This document shows, piece by piece, positions 21,223-30,118 of a stretch of 34,534 bases of DNA. Origin of the DNA: Cardiobacteriaceae bacterium (GTDB lineage: Bacteria > Pseudomonadota > Gammaproteobacteria > Cardiobacteriales > Cardiobacteriaceae); the NCBI GenBank assembly GCA_030532785.1, contig JAUNKJ010000003.1, positions 1 through 34,534 of the forward strand, read 5' to 3'. The translations under genes and the position numbers were made by a program. The notes beneath the pieces were generated by a model that saw only the letters and a list, made by a program, of their open reading frames with translations, was not told where the DNA came from and did no database searches. Position 1 is the first letter of the stretch. Every line of letters starts with the position of its first letter.

Positions 21223-23182
21223 TGAATTGGCGTTGCTCCTTGCCCTGCTCCATGCGCTTGCCCGCATCATTGATCATCACTACCCGCCCGACCTCTCGCG
21301 TTATCACGACCTCTCCCCCATCACCACCGACCGCTACGGCATTCCCCTCCACATCGGCCTTACCCGCGACGAGCAATACCGCCTGCCCGTCACCGCCCTG
21401 CCCCGCCATTACCGCGCCATGCTCATCGCCTACGAAGACCAGCGTTTCGAGCGCCACCACGGCGTCGATCCGCTTGCCATCCTCCGCGCCGTCTGGCAAA
21501 ACCTGCGCCACGGCCGCACCGTCTCCGGCGCGTCAACGCTCACCATGCAAACCGCGCGCCTCCTCGAACCGCGCCCGCGCACCCTGAAAAACAAACTCAT
21601 CGAAGCCTTCCGCGCCTGGCAACTGGAACGCCGCTACAGCAAAGACGACATCCTCACCATCTACGCCACCCTCGCCCCCATGGGCGGCAACCGCGAAGGC
21701 ATCGAAACCGCCGCGCGCCACTACTTCGGCAAACCCGCTGCTGCCCTCTCCATCGCCGAAAGCGCCTGGCTCATCGCCCTGCCGCAATCGCCCAATCGCC
21801 TGAAACATCCCGAAAAAGCGCAAGCCGCCGCCGCGCGCGTCCTCGCCATCGCCCACGAACGCCACGCCATCCCCGCCCACGACCACGCCCTCGCGCAACG
21901 CGACGCCGTGCGTCCCGGCGAGTATCCCTTCCCGGCGCTGGCGCGCCACTACCGCGAGCGCCACCGCGACCAACGCCACACCCCGCTCGACGCCCGCCTG
22001 CAACACGCCTTTGAACAACGCCTCCACCAAGCGCTTGCCCACGAACACACCAGCGCCACCTTGGCCGCCATCCTCCTCGACAACCAAAGCGGCGAACCCC
22101 TCGCCTACATCGGCAACGCCGACTACTTCTCCCGCCCCCGCCACGGCGCCGTCGACATCCTCGCCGCCATCCGCTCTCCCGGCTCCACCCTCAAACCCTT
22201 CGCCTACCTCGAAGCCTTCAACCGCTTCCACTACCGCCCCGACACCCTCATCGACGACACCCCCATCCACGAACACCGCTGGCGTCCCAGCAACTACGAC
22301 GGCCGCTACCTCGGCCGCATCCCGCTCGCCGACGCCTTGGCGCTGTCGCGCAACATCCCCGCCGTGCGCCTCCTCCTCGAACTCGACCCCGGCGAATTCG
22401 CATCCCACCTCGCCCGCCACGGCCTCCCCCTCCACTTCGCCCGCCATGCCCAACCCGGCCCCGCCCTCATCCTCGGCGGCACCGGCGTCCGCCCCGCCGA
22501 ACTCGCCCGCCTCTACCGCGAACTCGCGCTCTGCACCTGGCATCAGGACACCCCCACCCTCGCCAGCAAAACCGCCTGCCAGCAAATCACCCGCATCCTG
22601 CGCAAAAGCGCGAGCATCCGCCACGGCCGCGAAATCCTCGCCCTGAAAACCGGCACCTCCTACGGCTGGCGCGACCTCTGGCTCGCCGGCTACACCCGCC
22701 GCCACACCCTCATCCTCTGGCGCGGCCGTGCCGACGGCGGCTTCGCCGGCGAACTCGACAGCAGCGAGAGCCTCATTCCCCTCTATCAGGAACTCATCGA
22801 CCGCCTCCCCGACCCCTCACCCAAAGCCTACCCCATCGCCGCCCTCCCCCCGCGCCCCCTGCCCAACGCCATCCGCCACAGCGGCGAACGCGACCGCTTC
22901 GCCATCGCCAGCCCCGCCGACGGCAGCCTCCTCGAACTCCCGCCCGGCGCATCCCTGCAACTCATCGCCCGCCACGGCAAACCGCCCTACCACTGGTTCA
23001 TCAACGAACGCCACACCGCCCTCACCCCCCAGGCGCAACTCGACTACCAACCGCCCAGCCCCGGCCATTACCGCATCCGCATCCTCGACGCCGAGGGAAA
23101 CAGCGCCCACGCCAGCTTCCGCCTGCAACCCCCCGCCGCCCCCGAACGCCACAGCGTCACTCTGCAACGCGACACCCCATAA
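21128..23182 (+). CDS. pbpC: Penicillin-binding protein 1C (bifunctional transglycosylase/transpeptidase-like)
   Basis: A 684-residue inner-membrane peptidoglycan synthase. After a membrane helix (FLIELALLLALLHALARII) comes the GT51 transglycosylase domain with EDQRFERHHGVDPLAILRA and GASTLTMQTARLL. Then comes the transpeptidase domain with the active-site SPGSTLKPFAYLEAF (SxxK), LSRNIPAVRLLL (SxN) and KTGTSYGWRDLWLAGY (KTG), and finally the PBP1C C-terminal domain. The cytoplasmic tail ahead of the helix (MKRFLCKNFSRKALRAEKK...) is encoded entirely by an AAGCGCTT repeat. The start is at 21128, with a distant AGGA, or at 21206 (658 residues), with no ribosome site. The gene is unusually C-rich on its coding strand. 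The usual alpha-2-macroglobulin partner gene is not in the window. Confidence 0.94.
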   Translation: MKRFLCKNFSRKALRAEKKSHNKRLKMGKFLIELALLLALLHALARIIDHHYPPDLSRYHDLSPITTDRYGIPLHIGLTRDEQYRLPVTALPRHYRAMLIAYEDQRFERHHGVDPLAILRAVWQNLRHGRTVSGASTLTMQTARLLEPRPRTLKNKLIEAFRAWQLERRYSKDDILTIYATLAPMGGNREGIETAARHYFGKPAAALSIAESAWLIALPQSPNRLKHPEKAQAAAARVLAIAHERHAIPAHDHALAQRDAVRPGEYPFPALARHYRERHRDQRHTPLDARLQHAFEQRLHQALAHEHTSATLAAILLDNQSGEPLAYIGNADYFSRPRHGAVDILAAIRSPGSTLKPFAYLEAFNRFHYRPDTLIDDTPIHEHRWRPSNYDGRYLGRIPLADALALSRNIPAVRLLLELDPGEFASHLARHGLPLHFARHAQPGPALILGGTGVRPAELARLYRELALCTWHQDTPTLASKTACQQITRILRKSASIRHGREILALKTGTSYGWRDLWLAGYTRRHTLILWRGRADGGFAGELDSSESLIPLYQELIDRLPDPSPKAYPIAALPPRPLPNAIRHSGERDRFAIASPADGSLLELPPGASLQLIARHGKPPYHWFINERHTALTPQAQLDYQPPSPGHYRIRILDAEGNSAHASFRLQPPAAPERHSVTLQRDTP

Positions 23183-23189
23183 AACAAAC

Positions 23190-23275
23190 AAAAATAGTGA
23201 TTTTTTACCATCATGAAGCGCTTTGTGTGAGAAAATTTTTCACGTTAAGCGCTTGGGAATGAGAAAATTTCTCAT
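23190..23275 (+). repeat. AAGCGCTT palindromic repeat, copy 12
   Basis: A full left end AAAATAGTGATTTTTTACCA, octamers 31 bp apart, and right end AATGAGAAAATTTCTCATC. It is one of the best-preserved copies. Confidence 0.9.
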
Positions 23276-23342
23276 CACACCTTGCAACCCCCCGCACAAG
23301 CGCCTACAATCAAACCTCCCCCCACAAAACAGGAGCCTCAAC

Positions 23343-24386
23343 ATGACCATGAAAGCCGCCCGCTGGTACGGCCAGCGCGACATCCGCGTCGAAGACATCC
23401 CCGTCCCCGCCATCACCCGGCCGCAACAAGTAAAAATCGCCGTCAAATACACCGGCATCTGCGGCAGCGATCTCCACGAATACCTTGGCGGTCCCATCTT
23501 CATCCCGGTGCAAAGCGAACACCCCTACTCCCGCCAAAAAGCCCCGCTCACCATGGGCCACGAATTTTCCGGCGAAATCGTCGAAGTCGGCGCTGACGTT
23601 GCCCATCTCAAAGTCGGCGACCGCGTCTGCGTCGAGCCGATACTCGCGAAAAACGGCCTCAGCGGCAAATACAACCTCGACCCCAACCTCGGCTTCGTCG
23701 GCCTCGCTGCCGACGGCGGTTTCGCCGAATACTGCGTCGTCGACGGCGAACTCTGCCACAAACTCCCGGACGGCGTGGACTACGAACAAGGCGCGCTTGC
23801 CGAACCCGCCGCCGTCGCCCTCTACGCCGTGCGCCAAAGCAAACTGAAAGCGGGCGACACCGCCGCCGTCTTCGGCTGCGGCCCCATCGGCCTGCTGATT
23901 ATCGAAGCGCTGCGTGCCGCAGGCGCGACCGACATCTACGCCGTCGAACTCTCGCCCGAACGCCAGGCCAAAGCCAAAGCCTTGGGCGCGATTGTCATTG
24001 ATCCGGCAAAGGAAAACGCCGTGGACGCCATCAAAAACGCCACCCGTGGCGGCGCAGACGTCTCCTTTGAAGTCACCGGCGTTGCCCCCGTACTCAAGCA
24101 AGCCATCGAAGCCGTACACAACGACGGCGAATGCGTCATCGTCAGCATCTGGGAAAACGAAGCCTCCATCCACCCCAACGAAATCGTCATCAAGGAAAAA
24201 ACCGTCAAAGGCATCATCGCCTACCGCGACTGCTTCCCCGCCGTGCTGAAACTCATGGAGCAAGGCTACTTTGCCAAAGACAAACTCGTCACCAAACGCA
24301 TCACCGTCGAAAACATCGTTGAAGAAGGCTTCGAAGCCCTCGTCAAGGAAAAAAGCCAGGTGAAAATCCTCGTCTCCCCCAAATAA
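23343..24386 (+). CDS. bdhA: Zinc-dependent medium-chain dehydrogenase, (R,R)-2,3-butanediol dehydrogenase-like
   Basis: A 347-residue medium-chain dehydrogenase. The catalytic zinc motif is [13 protein letters not shown] followed by [14 protein letters not shown]. The NAD-binding fold has [22 protein letters not shown]. The insert [36 protein letters not shown] is typical of butanediol dehydrogenases, which interconvert acetoin and 2,3-butanediol with NAD. The structural-zinc four-cysteine loop of classical alcohol dehydrogenases is absent, as in this subgroup. The ATG at 23343 has an AGGAG site eight bases upstream. It stands alone between a repeat and a terminator. The exact substrate is inferred; sorbitol- and threonine-type dehydrogenases are relatives. 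Confidence 0.88.
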   Translation: MTMKAARWYGQRDIRVEDIPVPAITRPQQVKIAVKYTGICGSDLHEYLGGPIFIPVQSEHPYSRQKAPLTMGHEFSGEIVEVGADVAHLKVGDRVCVEPILAKNGLSGKYNLDPNLGFVGLAADGGFAEYCVVDGELCHKLPDGVDYEQGALAEPAAVALYAVRQSKLKAGDTAAVFGCGPIGLLIIEALRAAGATDIYAVELSPERQAKAKALGAIVIDPAKENAVDAIKNATRGGADVSFEVTGVAPVLKQAIEAVHNDGECVIVSIWENEASIHPNEIVIKEKTVKGIIAYRDCFPAVLKLMEQGYFAKDKLVTKRITVENIVEEGFEALVKEKSQVKILVSPK

Positions 24387-24396
24387 AGCACCAAAA

Positions 24397-24418
24397 AAGC
24401 CGGGCAAATGCCCGGCTT
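24397..24418. terminator. Rho-independent terminator of the butanediol dehydrogenase-like gene
   Basis: AAGCCGGGC-aaat-GCCCGGCTT, preceded by an A run and followed by TAATATTTT, 10 bases after the stop. Confidence 0.85.
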
Positions 24419-24437
24419 AATATTTTCAAAAGACCAT

Positions 24438-24523
24438 CAAAAATAGTGATTTTTTACCACCTTGAAGCGCTTGTCGTGCAAAAAATTCTCACTATAAGCG
24501 CTTTATGATGAGAAAATTTCTCA
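24438..24523 (+). repeat. AAGCGCTT palindromic repeat, copy 13
   Basis: Left end AAAAATAGTGATTTTTTACC, octamers 31 bp apart, and right end GATGAGAAAATTTCTCA. A lone extra octamer follows at 24567-24574, touching the nfeD stop codon. Confidence 0.9.
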
Positions 24524-24573
24524 AAGAGCCGTGGCGTGGGCGTAACGCGCGCCCATGCGGCATCACGAAGCGC

Positions 24574-25023
24574 TTACTCCACCGCCTCCACATGCAGCGT
24601 CGTACTCTCGATGCGGGCGATGCGGATTTTCGTGCCAGCGGGCAGATCGACGGGGCTGTACACCGTCCACAGGCTGTCGTCGATTTGCAGGCGGCCATAT
24701 TGCTCGTGAACCGCTTCCTGCAACACGAACTGGCGGCCGATGAGGGCGAGGCCACGGTTGTTGAGCTGCGCGGCTTCGTCGCGCGTGCCGCTTTTGCGCC
24801 AGTGGCGCGCGATGCCGTACCACGCGGCAAGGCAGACGACGGAAAACACGAAGAACCACAACGCCTGCCACGGCCACGGCAAGGCGGGCATCAGCGCCGT
24901 GAGGCCTGCCATGGCGAACGCCGCCATCGCCCACAGCAAAAAGAAAAAGGAGACGGTAAACGCCTCGACGATGAGGAAAACGGCGGCCAGTATCAGCCAG
25001 TTCCAGAAGACGGGTTCAAACAT
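24574..25023 (-). CDS. NfeD-like membrane protein (YbbJ type)
   Basis: A 149-residue membrane protein. Two to three hydrophobic segments (about residues 8-75: FWNWLILAAVFLIVEAF, FFFLLWAMAAFAMAGLTALM, ALWFFVFSVVCLAAWY) are followed by a soluble OB-fold-like domain with LNNRGLALIGRQFVLQE and GRLQIDDSLWTVYSPVDLPAGTKI, the hallmark of the NfeD/YbbJ family. Such proteins partner with stomatin-like proteins in membrane quality control, and a stomatin-like gene (qmcA) heads this operon. The start at 25023 has an AAGGAG site that overlaps the end of the Sel1-repeat gene, with only two bases between the genes. It is the last gene of the operon. Confidence 0.9.
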   Translation of the reverse strand: MFEPVFWNWLILAAVFLIVEAFTVSFFFLLWAMAAFAMAGLTALMPALPWPWQALWFFVFSVVCLAAWYGIARHWRKSGTRDEAAQLNNRGLALIGRQFVLQEAVHEQYGRLQIDDSLWTVYSPVDLPAGTKIRIARIESTTLHVEAVE

Positions 25024-25025
25024 GT

Positions 25026-25751
25026 TTACTCCTTTTTCCCGAGCGCTTTTTCCTGCTGGCGCAGAGCCTTGGCTTCCCATTCGCTGGCCTTGGCCGCATC
25101 TTTTTCGACGCAGAGACCGCGCTGGTGGAGGCGGCTGATCTCGCCCGCCGCCGCCCAATCACCGAGAAGATGGGCGCTGGTGAGCCAGGAAAGCGCCTTG
25201 TCGCATTGCCGCTCTTCCTGCAAATAATAGAGGCCGAGCTGGTATTGCGCGTCCGCATGCAATTGCGCGGCGGCTTTTTCCAGCCAAGCGCGCGATTGAT
25301 CGAGGTTTTTCTCCACGCCGATGCCGCCTGCGTGGTTGAGCGCGAGGCGGTATTGCGCTTCCGCCAAACCCTGTTCGGCGGCTTGCGTGATAAGGGCAAT
25401 GCCGCGTGCGCGATCTTCCGGCGGCGGGCTGTCTTGCGCCTGCATCGCGGGCGATGCGTGGTTGACGAGGCCGTCCTTGCCGTACAGCAGCATTTCCCCG
25501 AGTTCGAGCTGCGCGGGGGCGACGCCCTGCGCCGCAGATTTTTCCAGCCATTGCCGCGCTTCGTCGCGGTTGCCGTCTTTCAGCGCGAGGCCGAGGTTGT
25601 ATTGCGCCTTGCCGTCGCCCTGCTCTGCCAATGCGCGCCAGATGGCGACGGCTTCGTCATGGCGACCGGCGAGATAGGCATCTTTGGCATCCTGCAGGGT
25701 GGCAGCGTGGGCGGTCGCGGCCAAGGCAAGGGATAACAGCAGTTTTTTCAT
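25026..25751 (-). CDS. Secreted Sel1-repeat (TPR-like) protein
   Basis: A 241-residue protein with a signal peptide (MKKLLLSLALAATAHA, cleavage after about residue 16). The mature part is a chain of Sel1-like repeats of ~36 residues with the AxxxYxLGxxxxxG pattern: GKAQYNLGLALKDG, APAQLELGEMLLYG, AEAQYRLALNHAGG and ADAQYQLGLYYLQ. It ends in a basic/acidic helix. Sel1 repeats bind other proteins, so it is probably a periplasmic adaptor. An AAAGGA ribosome site precedes the ATG at 25751. It sits between a micro-ORF after qmcA and nfeD, which is not the usual ybbK-ybbJ arrangement, and suggests an added periplasmic partner for the stomatin/NfeD complex. That role is inference. Confidence 0.87.
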   Translation of the reverse strand: MKKLLLSLALAATAHAATLQDAKDAYLAGRHDEAVAIWRALAEQGDGKAQYNLGLALKDGNRDEARQWLEKSAAQGVAPAQLELGEMLLYGKDGLVNHASPAMQAQDSPPPEDRARGIALITQAAEQGLAEAQYRLALNHAGGIGVEKNLDQSRAWLEKAAAQLHADAQYQLGLYYLQEERQCDKALSWLTSAHLLGDWAAAGEISRLHQRGLCVEKDAAKASEWEAKALRQQEKALGKKE

Positions 25752-25761
25752 GGACTTTCCT

Positions 25762-25842
25762 TTACAAAGGCAGGATGACAAGCGGCGGCAGTTCCGGCAG
25801 ATACAGCGGTGCCACCAGCCAGAAATAGGAGATCGCCATCAT
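25762..25842 (-). CDS. Hydrophobic micro-ORF (26 residues) coupled to qmcA
   Basis: Starts at the ATG whose last bases overlap the qmcA stop (ATGA overlap) and reads MMAISYFWLVAPLYLPELPP then LVILPL and TAA. The qmcA codons just upstream supply GGAG and AAGGG ribosome-site bases. The stop abuts the AAAGGA site of the Sel1-repeat gene, so the ORF fills the gap exactly. The peptide would be a small proline-containing membrane protein. It has no recognisable family and might only serve to pass ribosomes on to the next gene. Confidence 0.5.
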   Translation of the reverse strand: MMAISYFWLVAPLYLPELPPLVILPL

Positions 25843-26783
25843 CCCTTTTTCTCCGTTTTCGGCGTCTGCAAGAGTTCGCTGACGCCGCCGAGCGCGCCCA
25901 AAATGCCGCTCGCTTCCATGGGCAGGAAAAAGGTTTTCTGCTGGTCGCTTTCCGCGAATTTGGCCAGCGCTTTCACATATTCCTGGGCGACAAAGTATTG
26001 AATCGCATGAATATCGCCATCGGCAATGGATTGCGACACAAGCTGGGTGGCGCGCGCTTCCGCTTCCGCCAAACGCTCGCGCGCTTCCGCTTCAAGAAAC
26101 GCCGCTTCGCGCTTGCCCTGCGCTTCCAGCACTTGCGCCTGTTTGTCGCCCTCGGCGCGGAGGATTTCCGCCTGACGCTGCCCTTCCGCTTCGAGAATTT
26201 GCGCGCGTTTCAGCTGATCCGCCTTTTTCTGCTGCGCCATCGCGGCGACGAGGTCTTGCGGCGGCGAAATGTCCTTCACTTCGACGCGGGTGACTTTCAC
26301 GCCCCAGGGATCGGTGGCCTTGTCGATGGTGGAGAGCAGGCGCACGTTGATGGTATCGCGCTCGGAAAAGAGGTCGTCCAGTGTCATCGACCCCATCACC
26401 GTGCGCAAATTGGTGGTGGAAAGGTTCATGATCGCCACTTCGAGATCATCGACGGCATAGGCGGCCTTGGCGGCGTTCACCACCTGAAAGAAGACGACGC
26501 CATCGACAGTCACCAGCGCGTTGTCCTTGGTGATCACCTCCTGGCGCGGCACGTCGAGGACGCGTTCTTTCATGTTGATTTTGTGGCCAACGCGCTCCCA
26601 AAACGGCACGACAAGGTGAAAGCCGGGGTCGAGGGTGCGGTGGTAGCGGCCAAGACGCAGCACGGTGTATTCGCGCCCCTGCTCGACGATGGTAATCAGC
26701 TTGAAACCGACCCAAAGCGCGAAAACAATCAGGATGATGGTGAAAATGCCGAAGCCGTTGAGGAATTGATCGAGGGCGTTCAT
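25839..26783 (-). CDS. qmcA: Stomatin/prohibitin-family (SPFH) membrane protein, QmcA-like
   Basis: A 314-residue SPFH-domain protein. An N-terminal membrane helix (FTIILIVFALWVGFKLI) is followed by the band-7 domain (VEQGREYTVLRLGRYHRTLDPGFHLVVPFWERV, then VITKDNALVTVDGVVFFQV and MGSMTLDDLFSERDTIN). A long Ala/Glu/Gln/Lys coiled coil (about 185-255) comes next, then a hydrophobic C-terminal end. QmcA-type proteins form large cages in the inner membrane that organise FtsH and other partners. The ATG at 26783 has a GGAG site. It heads the operon qmcA, micro-ORF, Sel1-repeat gene, nfeD. Confidence 0.93.
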   Translation of the reverse strand: MNALDQFLNGFGIFTIILIVFALWVGFKLITIVEQGREYTVLRLGRYHRTLDPGFHLVVPFWERVGHKINMKERVLDVPRQEVITKDNALVTVDGVVFFQVVNAAKAAYAVDDLEVAIMNLSTTNLRTVMGSMTLDDLFSERDTINVRLLSTIDKATDPWGVKVTRVEVKDISPPQDLVAAMAQQKKADQLKRAQILEAEGQRQAEILRAEGDKQAQVLEAQGKREAAFLEAEARERLAEAEARATQLVSQSIADGDIHAIQYFVAQEYVKALAKFAESDQQKTFFLPMEASGILGALGGVSELLQTPKTEKKG

Positions 26784-26857
26784 GGGAATCTCCGAGATTG
26801 GGAAAAAGGCAGTATAACTTGCGGACAGGGGATTTAATGATTTTTCATAAAAATGGT

Positions 26858-26943
26858 AAAAATAGTGATTTTTTACCACTATTAAGCGCTTATGATGAGA
26901 AATTTTGCACGACAAGCGCTTTATGGTGAGAAAATTTCTCATT
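26858..26943 (+). repeat. AAGCGCTT palindromic repeat, copy 14
   Basis: Left end AAAATAGTGATTTTTTACCA, two octamers, and right end GGTGAGAAAATTTCTCATT. It lies upstream of qmcA. Confidence 0.9.
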
Positions 26944-26947
26944 CTTT

Positions 26948-27073
26948 CGTAGGGTGGGCTTCAGCCCACCGTCGCGCAGCGATTGTAGGTAAAAATATTT
27001 TGCCAATGTACGGTTACGGCGCTGCGCGCCTAACCGTACCTACGTTGGCGGCGGGTTGCCGCCCACCTTACGC
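26948..27073. repeat. Cluster of three hairpin repeats
   Basis: GTAGGGTGGGCTTCAGCCCACC (26948-26970), then one arm of the GTACGGTTA twin-hairpin element with its outer end TAACCGTACCTAC (27008-27043), then GGCGGGTTGCCGCCCACC (27049-27067). The partner arm at 26984 is reduced to GTAGGTAAAAATATTTT. Confidence 0.7.
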
Positions 27074-27079
27074 TTGCCA

Positions 27080-28771
27080 TCATTTCTTCGCAGAGAGCGA
27101 CTGCGCTTTTTCCAGCAGTTTCAGCAGCTCGCGGCGTTCGCCAAAGCGGTCGTCGCCCTGTGCCGCTTCCGCGAGGCGATGAATGCCCGCCCAGTCCATC
27201 GCGCCGTTGTACGCTCCGCCTTTCAGCGCTTGCGCGTAGGCGGCGGCAGCGATGGCGAAGCGGGTGTCGGTGTCGGCTTGGTCGAGCGCAAGGCTTTGTG
27301 CGGGGACGGGCGTTTCCAGCAGTTGGCTCGCGTCGTTGCCCGGCGTTTTGTAGCGCAGTTTGATGTAGGCGTATTCGCCGCCGTTGCCGCTCGCGGCGGG
27401 GGCGGGCTGGTAGCGTTTGTCGTCGAGCCAGCCTTTCTCCCCGGCAGGGATGAGTTCGTAGAAGGCGGTCACGCGATGACCGGCGCCGATGTCGCCCGCA
27501 TCCACTTGATCATTATTGAAATCTTCTTCGCGCAGCACGCGGTTTTCATAGCCGACGAGGCGGTATTCCCTGACGGTGGCGGGGTTGAATTCGATCTGGA
27601 TTTTCACGTCGCGGGCGATGGTGGCGAGTGTCGAGGAGAGCTGGCGCACCAGCACTTTTTTCGCCTCATGGAGCGAGTCGATATAGCTGTAGTTGCCGTC
27701 GCCAACGTCGGCGATTTGTTCCATGAGTTCATCGTTGTAGTTGCCGCTGCCAAAGCCGAGGGTGGAGAGGGAAATGCCCGCGTTGCGCTTGTCGGCGACC
27801 AGCGTTTTCAGCGCTTCGGTGTCACTGACGCCGACGTTGAAATCGCCGTCGGTGGCCAAGAGGATGCGGTTGATGCCGCCTTTCTTGAAGTGCTTTTCTG
27901 CGGCGTCGTAGGCCATGCGGATGGCGGATTCGCCTGCGGTGGAACCGTGGGCAGAGAGTTGTTGCAGGGCTTTGTAAATGCGCTCGAATTCATCGCCCGC
28001 CGTGGGTTCGAGCAGGGTTTGCACATGGCCGGCGTAGGTGATGAGGGTGAGGGTGTCTTCCTTGCGCAGTTCGGCGGCGAAGAGGCAGACGGTTTGCTGC
28101 GCGAGGCCGAGTTTGTCGTCGCTGTCCATCGAGCCGGAAGTGTCGATGAGGAAAACGAGGTTGGCAGGCGGCAGTTTGTCTTTTGCCAAATCCGCGGCCT
28201 GCAAGGCGATTTTCAGCAGTTTGGCATTGGCCTGCCACGGCGAATCAACCACCTGGGTATGCACGGCAAAGGGCTTGCCGTCTTGGGGCAGCGCGTAGTC
28301 ATAGTGGAAATAATTGACGATTTCCTCGATGCGCACCGCATCGGCGGGTGGCAGCGTGCCGTCGTTCAGATAGCGGCGCACATTGGCATAACTGCCGGTA
28401 TCGACGTCGATGCTGAAGGTGGAGACGGCATTGTCGGCGACGCGCTGCACCGGGTTGGGGGCGTGATGGGCGTAGTTTTCGGTGTTGTGCAGAGGAATCG
28501 CGGAATGATAGCGGCCTTGTTCCATGATGGCGATTTCAAAGCCAAGCGCTTCTTTCAGTTTGGCATTGGCAGCATCTCGCGCTGACAGCGGGGCGGACGA
28601 AGCGTTGACCATTTTCTGTCGCGGCATGGGCTGCCCCGAGGCGATTTTGACCGCGATATCCACTTGTGGCGCGGGCGCAAGGCGCAAATCCTCACAACGC
28701 GCCGCCTTGTCATTGGCAAAAGCGCTGGCCGATGCAGCAAGAATTGCAATAGTAATAAATGGGTTGCGCAT
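27080..28771 (-). CDS. Von Willebrand factor type A domain protein, YfbK-like
   Basis: A 563-residue exported protein. The signal peptide is [19 protein letters not shown]. An N-terminal region typical of YfbK-type proteins ([39 protein letters not shown]) precedes a VWA domain with a complete metal-ion-dependent adhesion site: [17 protein letters not shown] (DxSxS), the Thr region and [13 protein letters not shown] (Asp). A C-terminal DUF3520-like domain follows ([18 protein letters not shown]). Family function is not established; binding to an envelope partner is likely. GGAGG precedes the ATG. It is divergent from the Fic gene, with a 183-bp shared upstream region. Confidence 0.9.
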   Translation of the reverse strand: MRNPFITIAILAASASAFANDKAARCEDLRLAPAPQVDIAVKIASGQPMPRQKMVNASSAPLSARDAANAKLKEALGFEIAIMEQGRYHSAIPLHNTENYAHHAPNPVQRVADNAVSTFSIDVDTGSYANVRRYLNDGTLPPADAVRIEEIVNYFHYDYALPQDGKPFAVHTQVVDSPWQANAKLLKIALQAADLAKDKLPPANLVFLIDTSGSMDSDDKLGLAQQTVCLFAAELRKEDTLTLITYAGHVQTLLEPTAGDEFERIYKALQQLSAHGSTAGESAIRMAYDAAEKHFKKGGINRILLATDGDFNVGVSDTEALKTLVADKRNAGISLSTLGFGSGNYNDELMEQIADVGDGNYSYIDSLHEAKKVLVRQLSSTLATIARDVKIQIEFNPATVREYRLVGYENRVLREEDFNNDQVDAGDIGAGHRVTAFYELIPAGEKGWLDDKRYQPAPAASGNGGEYAYIKLRYKTPGNDASQLLETPVPAQSLALDQADTDTRFAIAAAAYAQALKGGAYNGAMDWAGIHRLAEAAQGDDRFGERRELLKLLEKAQSLSAKK

Positions 28772-28855
28772 AAATCCTCCACGGTTGGCAAAGCGGCATT
28801 GTCGCCGATTGCGGGAGGGATGTCATGTTTACCGCATCGACATATCGGGCGGGTC

Positions 28856-28956
28856 ATGTTTAAAAAATCGCTATTTGTAAACATATCGCCGTGGACATGT
28901 ACACGGCATCACCCTATACTGCGGCATATGTTTAAAAAATCCGGATTTTTAAAGAT
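28856..28956 (+). repeat. In-frame direct duplication around the Fic promoter
   Basis: ATGTTTAAAAAATC starts at 28856 and again at 28928, exactly 72 bp apart, with partial similarity continuing for about 15 bases. ATGTTTA/TAAACAT occurs four times between 28825 and 28934, including an inverted pair at 28856 and 28878, which suggests operator use. Confidence 0.6.
28892..28920 (+). promoter_or_regulatory. Sigma-70 promoter of the Fic gene
   Basis: TGGACA (28892-28897), 17-bp spacer, TATACT (28915-28920). The near-palindrome GTGGACATGTACAC (28891-28904) covers the -35 and could be an operator. Confidence 0.65.
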
Positions 28957-30058
28957 GAGTACTTGGGAAGCCAGCGAACCTTATAATGCATTGCCGTTGT
29001 TGCCGCCTGTTCAGGATATTGAAAGCAAAGCGATTCTTCGCCATTGCATTGGCGCGCGCGCGGCGCTGGCCGAGCTCAAGCGCGCTGCCGATTTGATTCC
29101 CAACCAGAGCATGTTGATCAATACCTTGCCGCTGATGGAGGCGCAGGCGAGCAGCGAAATCGAGAATATCGTGACCACTACGGATCATCTTTTCCGCCAT
29201 CTGCAACTCACGGACAGCGAAGCCGATCCGGCGACCAAGGAGGCGCTGCAATATCGCACGGCGCTGTTTGCCGGTTTTCAGGCTTTGCAGACGCGCCCGC
29301 TGTGCACGCAAACGGCGGAGTTGGTGTGCAGCGAAATCAAGGGGCGAACAATGCCCATCCGCCAGACGACCGGCACGGCGTTGCGCAGTGGCGCGCATAT
29401 CATCTACACCCCGCCGGTGGGCGAAGCGCTGATTCGCGACAAACTGGGCAATTGGGAGCAATTCATTCATGAAGACGGCATTGATCCGCTGATTGTCATG
29501 GCCGTTGCCCATTATCAGTTTGAAGCGATTCACCCTTTTGCCGACGGCAATGGCCGCACCGGGCGCATTTTGAACAGTCTGCTCCTGATTGAAAAAGGGC
29601 TGCTCAGCCTGCCGATTCTCTATTTGAGCCGCTACATCATTGCCAACAAGGCCGATTATTACCGTCTGCTGCTGGAAGTCACCCGCGACGGGCATTGGGA
29701 GGACTGGATTCTTTACATTTTGCGCGGCGTGGAGGAAACGGCGTTGTGGACGACGGCGAAAATCGAGGCGATACGCCTGTTGAGCGAACATACCCGCGAT
29801 TATGTGCAGACGGCGCTGCCCGCCATTTACAGCCGCGAGCTGCTGGATTTGATCTTTTCCCAGCCGTACACCCGCATCGGCAATGTGGAACAGGCGGGTA
29901 TTGCCAAGCGGCAAACGGCAGCGAAATATCTGAAATCTCTAGTAGAAATCGGGGTATTGCAGGAAATCAGCGCGGGGCGCGACAAATTGTTCACCCATCC
30001 GGCGCTGTTGCAATTGTTGCGCGAAGAGGGCAATTATTTTTCCCGTTATTTTGATTGA
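28955..30058 (+). CDS. Fic-domain protein adenylyltransferase (SoFic-like, class II)
   Basis: A 367-residue Fic protein. The catalytic motif [12 protein letters not shown] is intact. The N-terminal helix carries the inhibitory motif S-x3-E-N in [17 protein letters not shown], marking an auto-inhibited class II enzyme, and [12 protein letters not shown] is the flap. The C-terminus ([33 protein letters not shown]) is a winged-helix domain. Overall it resembles, from memory, the Shewanella SoFic protein. Such enzymes transfer AMP to proteins or to themselves; the target is unknown. I chose the ATG at 28955 because family members begin with W-x-x-x-x-PYN close to the start; the in-frame ATG at 28928 would sit almost at the predicted transcript start. 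Confidence 0.92.
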   Translation: MSTWEASEPYNALPLLPPVQDIESKAILRHCIGARAALAELKRAADLIPNQSMLINTLPLMEAQASSEIENIVTTTDHLFRHLQLTDSEADPATKEALQYRTALFAGFQALQTRPLCTQTAELVCSEIKGRTMPIRQTTGTALRSGAHIIYTPPVGEALIRDKLGNWEQFIHEDGIDPLIVMAVAHYQFEAIHPFADGNGRTGRILNSLLLIEKGLLSLPILYLSRYIIANKADYYRLLLEVTRDGHWEDWILYILRGVEETALWTTAKIEAIRLLSEHTRDYVQTALPAIYSRELLDLIFSQPYTRIGNVEQAGIAKRQTAAKYLKSLVEIGVLQEISAGRDKLFTHPALLQLLREEGNYFSRYFD

Positions 30059-30112
30059 AATAGTGGTTTTTTACCATCATTAAGCGCTTTTTGCGGTAAA
30101 AAATCACTATTT
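30059..30112. repeat. AAGCGCTT palindromic repeat, copy 15 (minimal, complete inverted ends)
   Basis: A 54-bp unit with one octamer, flanked by AATAGTGGTTTTTTACC on the left and GGTAAAAAATCACTATT on the right. These are near-perfect 17-bp terminal inverted repeats, so this copy shows the element's ends most clearly. Confidence 0.9.
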
Positions 30113-30118
30113 TCTGCT

